Origin: JANXUC01 sp043782485
GTDB taxonomy: Bacteria > Acidobacteriota > Terriglobia > Terriglobales > Acidobacteriaceae
Direction: 5' to 3'
DNA length: 52,499 bases
NCBI GenBank assembly: GCA_043782485.1
Contig: JAYWAL010000003.1
Location: 1 to 52,499 of the forward strand
Positions within the stretch are counted from its first letter, which is position 1. Each line of letters begins with the position of its first letter. The notes beneath the pieces are model-generated. The model saw only the letters and a list, made by a program, of their open reading frames with translations. It was not told where the DNA came from and made no database searches. Below, one piece after another: positions 25,347-33,585 of the stretch. The position numbers and the translations under genes are program-made.

Positions 25347-26447
25347 CTAACTGCCCAGCGCCGCTGTCGAGGTGGCGTAACCGAACTTATAGATTTGATT
25401 GTCGATTTCCTTACGGAGATCATCCCAAATATGGTCGGGCATGGTCAGAAAGGTTTCGACCACCTCGGGATCAAACTGGCGACCTGCAAAACGCTTGATT
25501 TCTTCCTTGGCAGCTTGCAGGGTTTGCGCGGAGCGGTAAGGACGGTCGGAAGTAATAGCGTCGAGCGTGTCCGCTACGGAGAAGATTCGCGCGCCGAGGG
25601 GAATTTGCTCGCCGCGCAGTCCGCGGGGATAGCCAGTACCATCCCACTTTTCCTGATGGGAATAGACAATGTCAGAGGCTTCGATGAGAAACGGGATTTT
25701 ACGCAGCATCTGGTAGCCGTGGTAGCAGTGCTCGCGCATGATGCTGACTTCTTCCGGTGTAAGCGGCCCGGGCTTGCGAAGAATGCCGTCTGGAATCGCC
25801 ATTTTGCCGATGTCGTGCAGAAAAGCTCCGCGGGCGATGACGCGAATCTGGTCGTTGGAGAGCCCTCGGGCACGAGCCATGGCGATGGTGAAAGCTGTTA
25901 CGCGTTTGGAATGGCCTTCGGTTTCCGCGTCTTTTAAGTCCAGAGCATCGCCCAGAGCTTCTAGTGTGATGTCGTAAGAACGCTCCAGGCCGGCCATGGC
26001 GCTGCGGAGTTGCTCGGTGCGAGCCGCGACCAGGGACTCTAGGTTCGTCTGGTAGGTGCGATTTTCCGTCTTAAGACGGCGATTCTCAAGGGCGCGTCGC
26101 ACGGTCGCGAGCAACTGCTCCCGTTCGAAGGGCTTCAGCAGGTAGTCATAGGCGCCGTTACGAATGGCAGCCAGGGCCACAGAAATGTCGTGGACGGCCG
26201 TGACCATCACGACTGGCATGTCGGGAAACTTTTCCTTGGTGCGTTCCAGAAGGCCGATGCCATCCATGTCCGCCATCATCAAATCGGACAGCACTAGTTC
26301 GAACGGCTCGCCTGAGCTGAGCAAGGCCAGAGCCTGCTTCCCAGAGGCGGCCTGTTGGCACTGGTAGCCACTGGACTGGAGCATGGCGCTGACGATTTCG
26401 CGAATCGCGTCTTCGTCATCAACAACTAGAATGCGGTCGGCTGACAT
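25347..26447 (-). CDS. Response regulator with HD-GYP output domain
   Basis: A two-component regulator that probably degrades cyclic di-GMP. The receiver (about 1-120) has the acidic pair at Asp10/Asp11 (VVDDED), the phospho-acceptor Asp55 (LVLSDLMMADMDG) and Lys105 (LLKPF). A coiled linker (about 120-160) leads to an HD-GYP domain (about 160-345) with EGHSKRVTAFTIAMARA, the metal pair HDIGKMAIPDGIL (His211/Asp212), EHCYHGYQML, and HQEKWDGTGYPRGLRGEQIP with the GYP triad intact. It is divergent from the large histidine kinase gene with 176 bases between starts, so the two are probably functionally linked. The target of its signal may include the Tad pilus, which is inference. Confidence 0.94.
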   Translation of the reverse strand: MSADRILVVDDEDAIREIVSAMLQSSGYQCQQAASGKQALALLSSGEPFELVLSDLMMADMDGIGLLERTKEKFPDMPVVMVTAVHDISVALAAIRNGAYDYLLKPFEREQLLATVRRALENRRLKTENRTYQTNLESLVAARTEQLRSAMAGLERSYDITLEALGDALDLKDAETEGHSKRVTAFTIAMARARGLSNDQIRVIARGAFLHDIGKMAIPDGILRKPGPLTPEEVSIMREHCYHGYQMLRKIPFLIEASDIVYSHQEKWDGTGYPRGLRGEQIPLGARIFSVADTLDAITSDRPYRSAQTLQAAKEEIKRFAGRQFDPEVVETFLTMPDHIWDDLRKEIDNQIYKFGYATSTAALGS

Positions 26448-26623
26448 AGGCTCTGGACAAACCTAATTCTACTCCAGAGGGGGCGGACGATTCCTAGAGG
26501 TTCAAGCCAATTCCTACCCGAAGGTAACCCCCGACAACAGGCGGTAACGGCTGGGATGGCGGCATTTCGTGATATACCACGGGTAGTCCTCCCCCCGCGG
26601 CACACCAAACAGAAGCAAAACCC

Positions 26624-29600
26624 ATGCCCTTCGCACAAGTGCGTGTCTGGCTCACTAGCCTGGAACCGCTGCTTCCGCAGCTGACGCCATCGGCGTTTGC
26701 CGCCGTCATTATGCTGGCGGCGAGCCTGCTCGTCTTCCGCACCTTTCGTGAGCGCTACCTGCTGGTTTGGATCCTGGGCTGGGTCGTCTATTTAGCCGCG
26801 CGAACCGCGAGTTCGGGCGGCATGGCGGTACTCTCCGCGCACCATGCTCAGGCGGTGGGCGAGACCGGATTTGTGCTGGCGGTTTCCCTGTTTGCGGCGG
26901 CGGTGCTGTTGTCGGTGAACGCCAAGCGAGCTTTGCTGGCGGTTCTATTCCTCGGCTCCCTGGCGGTGAGCGCGGCCGCAATGCAGGCTTTGCTTTGGCC
27001 GGGACAAGTAGTTTTACGAGCGGCTTTGGAAGTTCTCTATCGAGTCATCACATTTGGCTCGGCTTTCTATTTATTGGCTTCGATTCGAGGGAAGTGGCGC
27101 CTTGGGCCCGTAACACTAGCCGCGACGCTCATGGCGTTGCACCTGGACTGGGGTCCGCTCGCTGGCCATCCAGCACCCGGTGCCGACCTATGGGTCGACC
27201 TGCTGTTTGGCTTGAGCATGTTGATGGTCGTTCTCGATCAATATCGCGACCGCACCCTGCGACTGGCGGCGGTGACCGCTCTGACTTCTTCCATCGCGCG
27301 AGCGCAACACCCGGGAACGATGCTGCTCTCGACCCTGGAAGAACTGGTCCGCCTGATGAATGCCAAAGCCGGTTGGTTCCGCCTCCTGGAGAGCGGGAAT
27401 CTGCGCCTGGTGCAACAAGTCGGGGTTTCGGATGAGTTTGTGCGCAGCGGTGAAGTCATTTCCCTGGATGAGGCAACAGAAAAAATTCTGCATACTGGTT
27501 GGCCTGTCGCCCAGCGGGTTGGCGCTCTGCACCCGAGTCTGCGAGGGGCGGCGTTGGCGGAAGGCTTTCACCATATTCTGCTAGTTCCAATCCGGGGCAA
27601 AAAGAGCATCCTTGGAACACTCTCGCTGGCAAGCGCCCGGGCGCGGTCTTATAGTCGGGAAGAACTCGAGTTTCTGGCGACGAGCGCTAACCAATTAGGC
27701 ATCGCGGCCGAGAATTTGCGTTTGCGCGAGCAAATTGTGCGCTCCCAGCGGCAGTGGCTGAACACGTTTGACTCGATTGAAGACATGATTCTGCTGCACG
27801 ACGCGAACCACAAGATTCTAAAAGTGAATCGCTCCCTGATGCGCCGTTTGAAGCTGCGACCGGCGGAGATGGTCGGAAAACTGTGCCAAGATGTATTGCC
27901 CAAACACTCGGAGTGGAAAGACTGCCCGTATTGCCTAAAGGAAGAAAAGGGACTGTCGGAGCATCCCGATCCCTGTCTGGGAGGATTTTCACTGGTCTCC
28001 ACTTCTTCCTATCGGGAGCATGGGCAAGAGCGGCGCGGGACGATTCACGTAATTCGCGATACCTCGGAAAGGCGCGCGGCGGAAGAAAAATACCGCATGT
28101 TGTTTGAGCAAGCGCAGGAAGGTGTGTTCGTTGCGGAACCTGGCGGCAAGCTCCTGGACTGCAACGATGCCTTTGTGCGCATGTTGGGTTATTCCAGCCG
28201 CGAAGAGTTGATGGCCCTCGACATGGACAATGGCGTGTACACGTCGTCCGAGCAGCGCGAATCCGTGCGGCGGGAACTGGAGGCGCGCAGCCACGTGCGG
28301 AATTTTGAAGTGGCGCTGCGGCGCAAAGATGGAACCGTCCTCAATGCGATGGAAAGCAGTTTTGCCACGCGCGACGCCCAAGGGAAGGTAGAACGCTACC
28401 AGGGCTTTTTGCTGGATACCACCGAGAAACGCCGGGCGGACGACGAAATTCGGCGGCGCAATCGCGAGTTGAATGCCCTGAATGCCATCGCCACGATTTC
28501 CACCCAGTCCTTCGACCTGGATGAAATTTTGAACATGACCTTGCGCCAAGTCGTAACGCTGTTCGCTTCCGAGACGGGCTCGATCTACCTGGCCGATCCG
28601 GGTGGACAGGTGCTGCGCAGACGCGCCGGCTGGGGACATCGTAGCGAAGGCCGCGCGCGCTTTGCTGAATTGCGTCTGCCGGAGGGCTTTGGCGAGCTGA
28701 TCACGCGTTCCCGCACGGAAGTAATCACGCCGGACTATTTGCCGCACGTGCCTCCGATCGTAGCCGAGTTCGTGAAAGCCGATGGCCAGCGCTCCTGGAT
28801 TTGGGTGATTCTCTGGGGTAAGGATGGTCCCGCGGGCGTGATTGGAGTGGGCAGCCGAGAAGCGCGCGAGTTCAATAGCAGCGATGAGAGTCTGCTGGTG
28901 GCCATCAGTCGGCAACTGGCGGCGACGCTCGAAAAGGTGCGCCTCTATGAGGAAAGCTGCCGCGCCTACGAAAATCTCCGCTTGGCTCAAGAGCAGTTGT
29001 TGCAAAGCGAGAAAATGTCAGCCGTGGGCCAGCTCATTTCCGGCGTGGCGCATGAACTCAACAATCCGCTGACTGCAATCCTGGGTTACGCGCAGCTGCT
29101 GGAAGGCGAGGGACTGAACGAGCGGGCACAGGATTTTGTCGGCAAGCTCTTCAAACAAGCGCAACGCACGCACCGCGTGGTGCAGAACCTGCTGTCATTC
29201 GCCCGTCAGCGCAAGCCTCAAAAAGCGGAAGTCGACCTGCGCAAGGTCCTGGATGAGGCACTCGCCCTGCGCGACTATGACTTCCGCATCAGTAACATCC
29301 GCGTTGAAAGACAAATTGATGAAACGCTACCAGCCGTAGTGGCCGACCCGCATCAAGTGGAACAGGTGTTCTTGAACGTGATCAACAACGCCCTCGACGC
29401 CATGCTGGAAACACAAAATAAGGGCGTGCTGAAGGTGCGATCCTTCGCCAGTGACGGCCAAGTGTGGATCGAATTTCACGACAGCGGCCCGGGCATTCAA
29501 GACGCGAAGAAAATTTTTGATCCGTTCTACACCACAAAAGCTGTTGGCAAAGGCACGGGCCTGGGCTTAAGCATTTGTTACGGGATCGTGAAAGAGCACG

Positions 29601-30115
29601 GTGGCGAAATCACCGCCAGCAATAGTCCCGAGGGTGGCGCAGTGATTCAATTGCGCCTGCCGGCAGTGGACCACGCCGCACCGGCAGCGACAGGGCCTGA
29701 GCCCGTCCGGAATGACGCAGTGGTGCAGGGACGCGTGCTCCTGGCTGAGGACGAAGAATCAGTGAGGGAATTCGTCGGCGCGGTACTAACCGGGGCGGGC
29801 GCTGAAGTAGTCGCCGTCGGCAACATCGAGGAAGTCAAAACGCGCTTGCAACGGGAGTCCTTCGACGGAATTATTATGAGCGGACGCATGCCTGGCGGCA
29901 TGACCGTGGCTGGGATGCACGCTTGGCTGGCGGCGCAGCATCCAGGATTGGAACGCAAAATTCTCTTCACCTTCGCCCATGTTGCGGACGAAGATACGCG
30001 AGCATTTTTGGAGAGAAATCACATTCCTTCTTTGCTCAAACCATTCGAGATTGCGGATTTAATTCATCGCACCAGAGATCTGCTACGAAAAGCCCGCGCT
30101 GCCGCGTCCGTCTAG
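26624..30115 (+). CDS. Hybrid sensor histidine kinase (membrane, GAF, PAS, PAS, GAF, kinase, degenerate receiver)
   Basis: A 1163-residue sensor kinase. The N-terminal part (about 15-215) has about seven hydrophobic segments. Then come a GAF domain (about 225-365), a PAS domain with a Cys-rich insert (CPYCLKEEKGLSEHPDPC, about 370-480), a second PAS (about 485-605), and a second GAF (about 615-770). The kinase core has the H-box SGVAHELNNPLTAILGYAQL (His810), the N-box EQVFLNVINNALDAML, and G-boxes DSGPGIQDAKKIFDPFYTTK and GTGLGLSICYGIVKEHGG. The C-terminal receiver (about 1037-1155) keeps AEDEES and the Lys (LLKPFE), but has Ser1086 (IIMSGRMPGG) where the phospho-acceptor Asp belongs. It is divergent from the HD-GYP regulator, which may take the phosphate instead. 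Confidence 0.93.
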   Translation: MPFAQVRVWLTSLEPLLPQLTPSAFAAVIMLAASLLVFRTFRERYLLVWILGWVVYLAARTASSGGMAVLSAHHAQAVGETGFVLAVSLFAAAVLLSVNAKRALLAVLFLGSLAVSAAAMQALLWPGQVVLRAALEVLYRVITFGSAFYLLASIRGKWRLGPVTLAATLMALHLDWGPLAGHPAPGADLWVDLLFGLSMLMVVLDQYRDRTLRLAAVTALTSSIARAQHPGTMLLSTLEELVRLMNAKAGWFRLLESGNLRLVQQVGVSDEFVRSGEVISLDEATEKILHTGWPVAQRVGALHPSLRGAALAEGFHHILLVPIRGKKSILGTLSLASARARSYSREELEFLATSANQLGIAAENLRLREQIVRSQRQWLNTFDSIEDMILLHDANHKILKVNRSLMRRLKLRPAEMVGKLCQDVLPKHSEWKDCPYCLKEEKGLSEHPDPCLGGFSLVSTSSYREHGQERRGTIHVIRDTSERRAAEEKYRMLFEQAQEGVFVAEPGGKLLDCNDAFVRMLGYSSREELMALDMDNGVYTSSEQRESVRRELEARSHVRNFEVALRRKDGTVLNAMESSFATRDAQGKVERYQGFLLDTTEKRRADDEIRRRNRELNALNAIATISTQSFDLDEILNMTLRQVVTLFASETGSIYLADPGGQVLRRRAGWGHRSEGRARFAELRLPEGFGELITRSRTEVITPDYLPHVPPIVAEFVKADGQRSWIWVILWGKDGPAGVIGVGSREAREFNSSDESLLVAISRQLAATLEKVRLYEESCRAYENLRLAQEQLLQSEKMSAVGQLISGVAHELNNPLTAILGYAQLLEGEGLNERAQDFVGKLFKQAQRTHRVVQNLLSFARQRKPQKAEVDLRKVLDEALALRDYDFRISNIRVERQIDETLPAVVADPHQVEQVFLNVINNALDAMLETQNKGVLKVRSFASDGQVWIEFHDSGPGIQDAKKIFDPFYTTKAVGKGTGLGLSICYGIVKEHGGEITASNSPEGGAVIQLRLPAVDHAAPAATGPEPVRNDAVVQGRVLLAEDEESVREFVGAVLTGAGAEVVAVGNIEEVKTRLQRESFDGIIMSGRMPGGMTVAGMHAWLAAQHPGLERKILFTFAHVADEDTRAFLERNHIPSLLKPFEIADLIHRTRDLLRKARAAASV

Positions 30116-30187
30116 CTGTACCGCAGCGGGCCTGCTATTTTTGCGACTTTCTCTCCGCCAACCGCGTCTTACCTCGTAGAGGTCTGC

Positions 30188-30799
30188 ATGCTATTTGAAG
30201 GCGATGCGCGACGGCAACTGGAGAAGGAGATGAAAGCCCAGGGGCGACTCCCTCCAGGCCAGTCCACCACCCTGAAATGGCCAGTTCTCCACTATGGCTC
30301 CGTGCCGCGGTTCGATCCGGCGCGCTGGGATTTTCAAATACGGGGTCTGGTGGAACAGCCCGCCAAGTTCACTTGGCCCCAATTCAATGCCTTACCGCGC
30401 ATTTCGGTGACGCGCGACTTTCACTGCGTCACGCGCTGGAGCCGTTTTGACAACTGCTGGGAAGGCATTGCCTTTCGCGAGGTGCTGCGGCGCATTCGCT
30501 TGCGTCCCCATGCGAGCTTCGTACTGATACACGCCGAGCAAGGCTTCACCGCCAACGTGCCACTGGCAGATCTGGATCGAGAAGATGTACTGTTCGCCAC
30601 CCACCATGACGGGCAGCCGCTCACTCTCGATCACGGCTATCCCTTGCGGCTGGTGGTGCCGCACTTGTACGCCTGGAAATCGGTTAAGTGGGTCAGGGCT
30701 CTGGAGTTCCTGGACCACGACCAGCCAGGATTCTGGGAACAGAACGGCTATCACATTTATGGCGACCCATGGAAAGAGCAGCGCCACCGTGGCGATTAA
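30188..30799 (+). CDS. Molybdopterin-dependent oxidoreductase (MsrP/sulfite-oxidase-like)
   Basis: The 203-residue product is a molybdopterin-binding domain of the sulfite oxidase/MsrP superfamily. Recognisable parts are WDFQIRGLVEQPAKFTWPQF, the cofactor site FHCVTRWSRFDNCWEGIAFR with the Mo-ligand Cys80, FTANVPLADLDREDVLFATH, HDGQPLTLDHGYPLRLVVPH, LYAWKSVKWVRALEFLD, and the terminal GFWEQNGYHIYGDPWKE. There is no Tat or Sec signal, so it should be cytoplasmic, unlike MsrP; compact cytoplasmic relatives of YuiH type exist. The ATG at 30188 follows GAGG. No haem-membrane partner (MsrQ) is adjacent. Substrate unknown. It is convergent with the SPOR gene, ending four bases from it. Confidence 0.88.
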   Translation: MLFEGDARRQLEKEMKAQGRLPPGQSTTLKWPVLHYGSVPRFDPARWDFQIRGLVEQPAKFTWPQFNALPRISVTRDFHCVTRWSRFDNCWEGIAFREVLRRIRLRPHASFVLIHAEQGFTANVPLADLDREDVLFATHHDGQPLTLDHGYPLRLVVPHLYAWKSVKWVRALEFLDHDQPGFWEQNGYHIYGDPWKEQRHRGD

Positions 30800-30803
30800 G
30801 CGG

Positions 30804-31286
30804 TCAGCCTAATTTCTTCACAATGGGATTGTATCCAGCGGAGACAAGTTTTGCGCGAAGGCCTTCCACATCTTTCTGGTTGCTGAAGGGTCCGATCTGC
30901 ACGTGGAACAGCTTGTCCGTCGGGGCGGTATTGGTGGCGAACACCGCATAGTCCTTCTTGCGCAAAGCCGATACCAGGGCCTCCGCGTCTTCTTGCTTCG
31001 TGACCGCCGCCACTTGCAGAAAATATCCTGTGCCGGGCGCTGGATGCGGGTTCGCTGGCTCTTCCACGGCCGGGATCTGCGACGAACGCTCAGTTCCAGA
31101 GGGCTGCGTCGCGGCTCGCTGGCCCACTACCACCACAGCCGGAGACGACCCTCCGGCGGCGCTCACAGCCGCCCCCCGCCCCGTGGAGTAGCCGAAGCCA
31201 AAGAACAAAGCGCAAACCACCACCAAAACTACGAACAAGCCAACCATCTTGCCTGTGCTTACGACAATTTCTGGATCTTTTGCCAT
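30804..31286 (-). CDS. SPOR-domain membrane protein
   Basis: A 160-residue bitopic protein: a short N-terminus, one TM (about 13-33, GLFVVLVVVCALFFGFGYST), a Ser/Ala/Pro-rich periplasmic linker, and a C-terminal SPOR domain (about 85-158; YFLQVAAVTKQEDAEALVSA, LFHVQIGPFSNQKDVEGLRA, LVSAGYNPIV). SPOR domains bind glycan strands lacking stem peptides at division sites, so this may act in septation or cell-wall turnover. It is the last gene of a minus-strand run headed by the NADH dehydrogenase, 75 bases after the slipin gene, and may be co-transcribed with it. Confidence 0.9.
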   Translation of the reverse strand: MAKDPEIVVSTGKMVGLFVVLVVVCALFFGFGYSTGRGAAVSAAGGSSPAVVVVGQRAATQPSGTERSSQIPAVEEPANPHPAPGTGYFLQVAAVTKQEDAEALVSALRKKDYAVFATNTAPTDKLFHVQIGPFSNQKDVEGLRAKLVSAGYNPIVKKLG

Positions 31287-31361
31287 TTTCGATCAGTCTC
31301 CGCTGATTTGCAGTTGAATCTTCCTGCTATTTTGAAACGTCCCACAAACTCTTTTGCCGCC

Positions 31362-32177
31362 TTAGTCACCCGAAGGCTTAGCTGTTGCGTCCTTCGCGCC
31401 CACTTTTTCCAAAAGCTTGTGCATCCCGGAAAATAAATCCATTGGAATTGGGAAGATCACAGTTGTATTCTTCTCCACGCCAATCTCGGTCAACGTCTGC
31501 AAGTAGCGGAGCTGCACGCTTACGGGTTCCGTGGCCAGCAACGCAGCCGCATCCACCAGGCGTTGCGCGGCGGAAAATTCGCCCTCGGCATGGATGATCT
31601 TCGAACGACGCTCGCGTTCCGCTTCCGCCTGTTTCGCCATGGCGCGGAGCATGGTTTCCGGCATATCCACCTGCTTCACTTCCACGTTCGTTACCTTCAC
31701 GCCCCAAGGCGCGGTGTGCTGGTCCAGAATGGTTTGCAGACGCAGATTGATCTTTTCGCGATGGGCCAGGAGCTCGTCGAGTTCCACTTCCCCCAAAACC
31801 GAACGTAGCGTCGTTTGCGCAAACTGCGACGTTTGATAGATGTAGTTTGAAACCTCGTTAATAGCCTTGCGCGGTTCAATGGCGCGCAGGAAAATGACCG
31901 CGTTCACCTTCAGTGTCACGTTGTCCCGCGTAATAATGTCCTGCGGCGGTACTTCCATGGCTTCCTGTCGTAGAGAAACCCGAACCATGCGGTCAAACGG
32001 AACGAGAACAAGGATCACCCCCGGCCCCTTGGGTTCCGCCAGCAAGCGACCCAGGCGGAAGATGACCGCCCTCTCGTATTCCGCCAGGATCTTGATCGAA
32101 CTGAGCGCGTAAATTACGAAAACGATGACAACTATGCCAGTCAATCCAAAGAATTCCACAAACGCCTCCGGGCTCAA
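31362..32177 (-). CDS. Slipin / stomatin-like SPFH protein (QmcA type)
   Basis: A 271-residue SPFH protein that oligomerises on the inner membrane. It has an N-terminal hydrophobic anchor (GIVVIVFVIYALSSIKILAE), then EYERAVIFRLGRLLAEPKGP, the SPFH core DRMVRVSLRQEAMEVPPQDI, NVTLKVNAVIFLRAIEPRKA, QTTLRSVLGEVELDELLAHR, and the C-terminal helix AKQAEAERERRSKIIHAEGE. The start appears to be TTG at 32177, with GGGAG close upstream. Slipins commonly pair with NfeD proteins; here NfeD is the upstream neighbour, 121 bases away, so the two probably form the usual membrane quality-control pair. Confidence 0.93.
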   Translation of the reverse strand: MSPEAFVEFFGLTGIVVIVFVIYALSSIKILAEYERAVIFRLGRLLAEPKGPGVILVLVPFDRMVRVSLRQEAMEVPPQDIITRDNVTLKVNAVIFLRAIEPRKAINEVSNYIYQTSQFAQTTLRSVLGEVELDELLAHREKINLRLQTILDQHTAPWGVKVTNVEVKQVDMPETMLRAMAKQAEAERERRSKIIHAEGEFSAAQRLVDAAALLATEPVSVQLRYLQTLTEIGVEKNTTVIFPIPMDLFSGMHKLLEKVGAKDATAKPSGD

Positions 32178-32298
32178 CCACTCCCAAGAGAATCTTATCC
32201 TAGGCCTCTGGGGAGGACTCTATCTTGCCAATCGCACTTGGTATTGAGAATGGTTCCGACAGGCGAATGGCTGGCCCATCAGAGCCAATCAGCTTGAC

Positions 32299-33585
32299 TC
32301 ACTCTGAGACGGGATCGACTTGCAAGTGCAGACCGTCCACGCGCTTGACTGTCACTTGACGGCCAGTCGCCACCGGGGACGAGGCAGTCGCATCCCAGAG
32401 TTCCCCGTGAACGAAGACCTTGCCATGCGGAGAGAGCGGTGTTTGCGCGGTCCCGGTCTCGCCCAACATGCCATCCATGCCGCTGACACGCTTGCCGGCC
32501 CTGGCTTTCAGCGCAACCGTCATGAGAAAAATCGTAATTACGCCCAGCGGTAGACTCACGGCCAGGGCGGTGGAGAGGCGCACGCGCATTTCCGGAATCG
32601 GGCCATCGACCAGAAACAACCCTCCGAGCGTCAGCGCCACCACCCCGCCGATACCCAAAACTCCATGGGAAGCAATCTTGGCTTCCAGAGCAAAAAGCAA
32701 AAATGCCGTTGCGATCAGCGCCAAGGCGGCAAAGCGCACCGGGAGCAGGTTCAACGCGAACCCAGCCAGCACGATCAGAATCACTCCCACGGTACCCGGC
32801 AATACCGTACCGGGATTGTTCAACTCCGCGTAGATGGCAAAAATGCCAAGCCCCAACATGGCGAACGCCAGATTCGGGTCCATCAGGAAGCCGAAAATCT
32901 TCTGTTTCACCGTCCGCTCAAACGGGCGGATCGGCTCGTGGGTCAGATCCAGCATGAAAGTGGTGCCATCAAATCGCTTAACCGCCTTCCCGCGCATCTG
33001 CTGAAACAGGTCCTGCTCGCTGGACGCCACATAGTCGATCAGATGTTGCGCAAGCGCCTCTTGTTCGGTGAACGACTTCGACTCGCGCACCGTGCTTTCG
33101 GCAACTTCCACGTTGCGGCCTCGCTTGGTAACCACGGATCGCATGAGCGCGGCCGCGTCGTTTTCAATTTTCTTCGCCATGATCTCGTCAAGTTTCACCC
33201 CTGGCACCACGGGGTGGGCCGCTCCGGTATTGGTGCCGGGAGCCATCGCGCCCACATCCGCCGCTTGCAGAATGAAAAAGCCAGCCGAGGCCGATCGGCT
33301 GCCGCTGGGCGTCACGTAGATGATGACCGGCACCGGCGAGGCGAGCAGCTTCTCGATAATTTCTCGCGTGGCATCCAGCATCCCGCCTGGGGTGTTGATC
33401 TCGATGAGCAGGGCTTTGGCGTTTTCCTGCTGCGCCTGGGCAACGGCCCGCTCGATGTATTCCGTCGTCATCGGATGGATCGTGTCGTGGATGACAATCT
33501 TCAGGACTTCGGCGCGGGCGGAAGCGGCGAAAATCGAGCTCGTTAACAGGATGAAGGAGATGAAACTGAATCGCGAAGTCTTCAT
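32299..33585 (-). CDS. NfeD-family membrane serine protease (ClpP-like + NfeD)
   Basis: A 428-residue NfeD1b-type protein. After a signal/TM (RFSFISFILLTSSIFAASAR) comes a ClpP-like protease domain (about 27-230) with LLIEINTPGGMLDATREIIE, the catalytic-Ser segment GSRSASAGFFILQ (Ser100 before Ala-Gly) and the Lys138/Lys139 pair in MAKKIENDAAALM. Four TMs (about 245-355) and an OB-fold NfeD domain at the C-terminus (VFVHGELWDATASSPV, then VTVKRVDGLHLQV) follow. Relatives cleave stomatin-like partners; the slipin gene is next in the run. Its ATG overlaps the stop of the TPR gene upstream (ATGA), indicating translational coupling. Confidence 0.94.
   Translation of the reverse strand: MKTSRFSFISFILLTSSIFAASARAEVLKIVIHDTIHPMTTEYIERAVAQAQQENAKALLIEINTPGGMLDATREIIEKLLASPVPVIIYVTPSGSRSASAGFFILQAADVGAMAPGTNTGAAHPVVPGVKLDEIMAKKIENDAAALMRSVVTKRGRNVEVAESTVRESKSFTEQEALAQHLIDYVASSEQDLFQQMRGKAVKRFDGTTFMLDLTHEPIRPFERTVKQKIFGFLMDPNLAFAMLGLGIFAIYAELNNPGTVLPGTVGVILIVLAGFALNLLPVRFAALALIATAFLLFALEAKIASHGVLGIGGVVALTLGGLFLVDGPIPEMRVRLSTALAVSLPLGVITIFLMTVALKARAGKRVSGMDGMLGETGTAQTPLSPHGKVFVHGELWDATASSPVATGRQVTVKRVDGLHLQVDPVSE

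Noticed and set aside
27989..29005. Open frame of 338 codons on the minus strand
   Set aside because: Opposite the hybrid histidine kinase PAS/GAF region; no motif, no ribosome site.
32665..33546. Open frame of 293 codons on the plus strand
   Set aside because: Opposite the NfeD gene; Arg/His-rich and without family signal.
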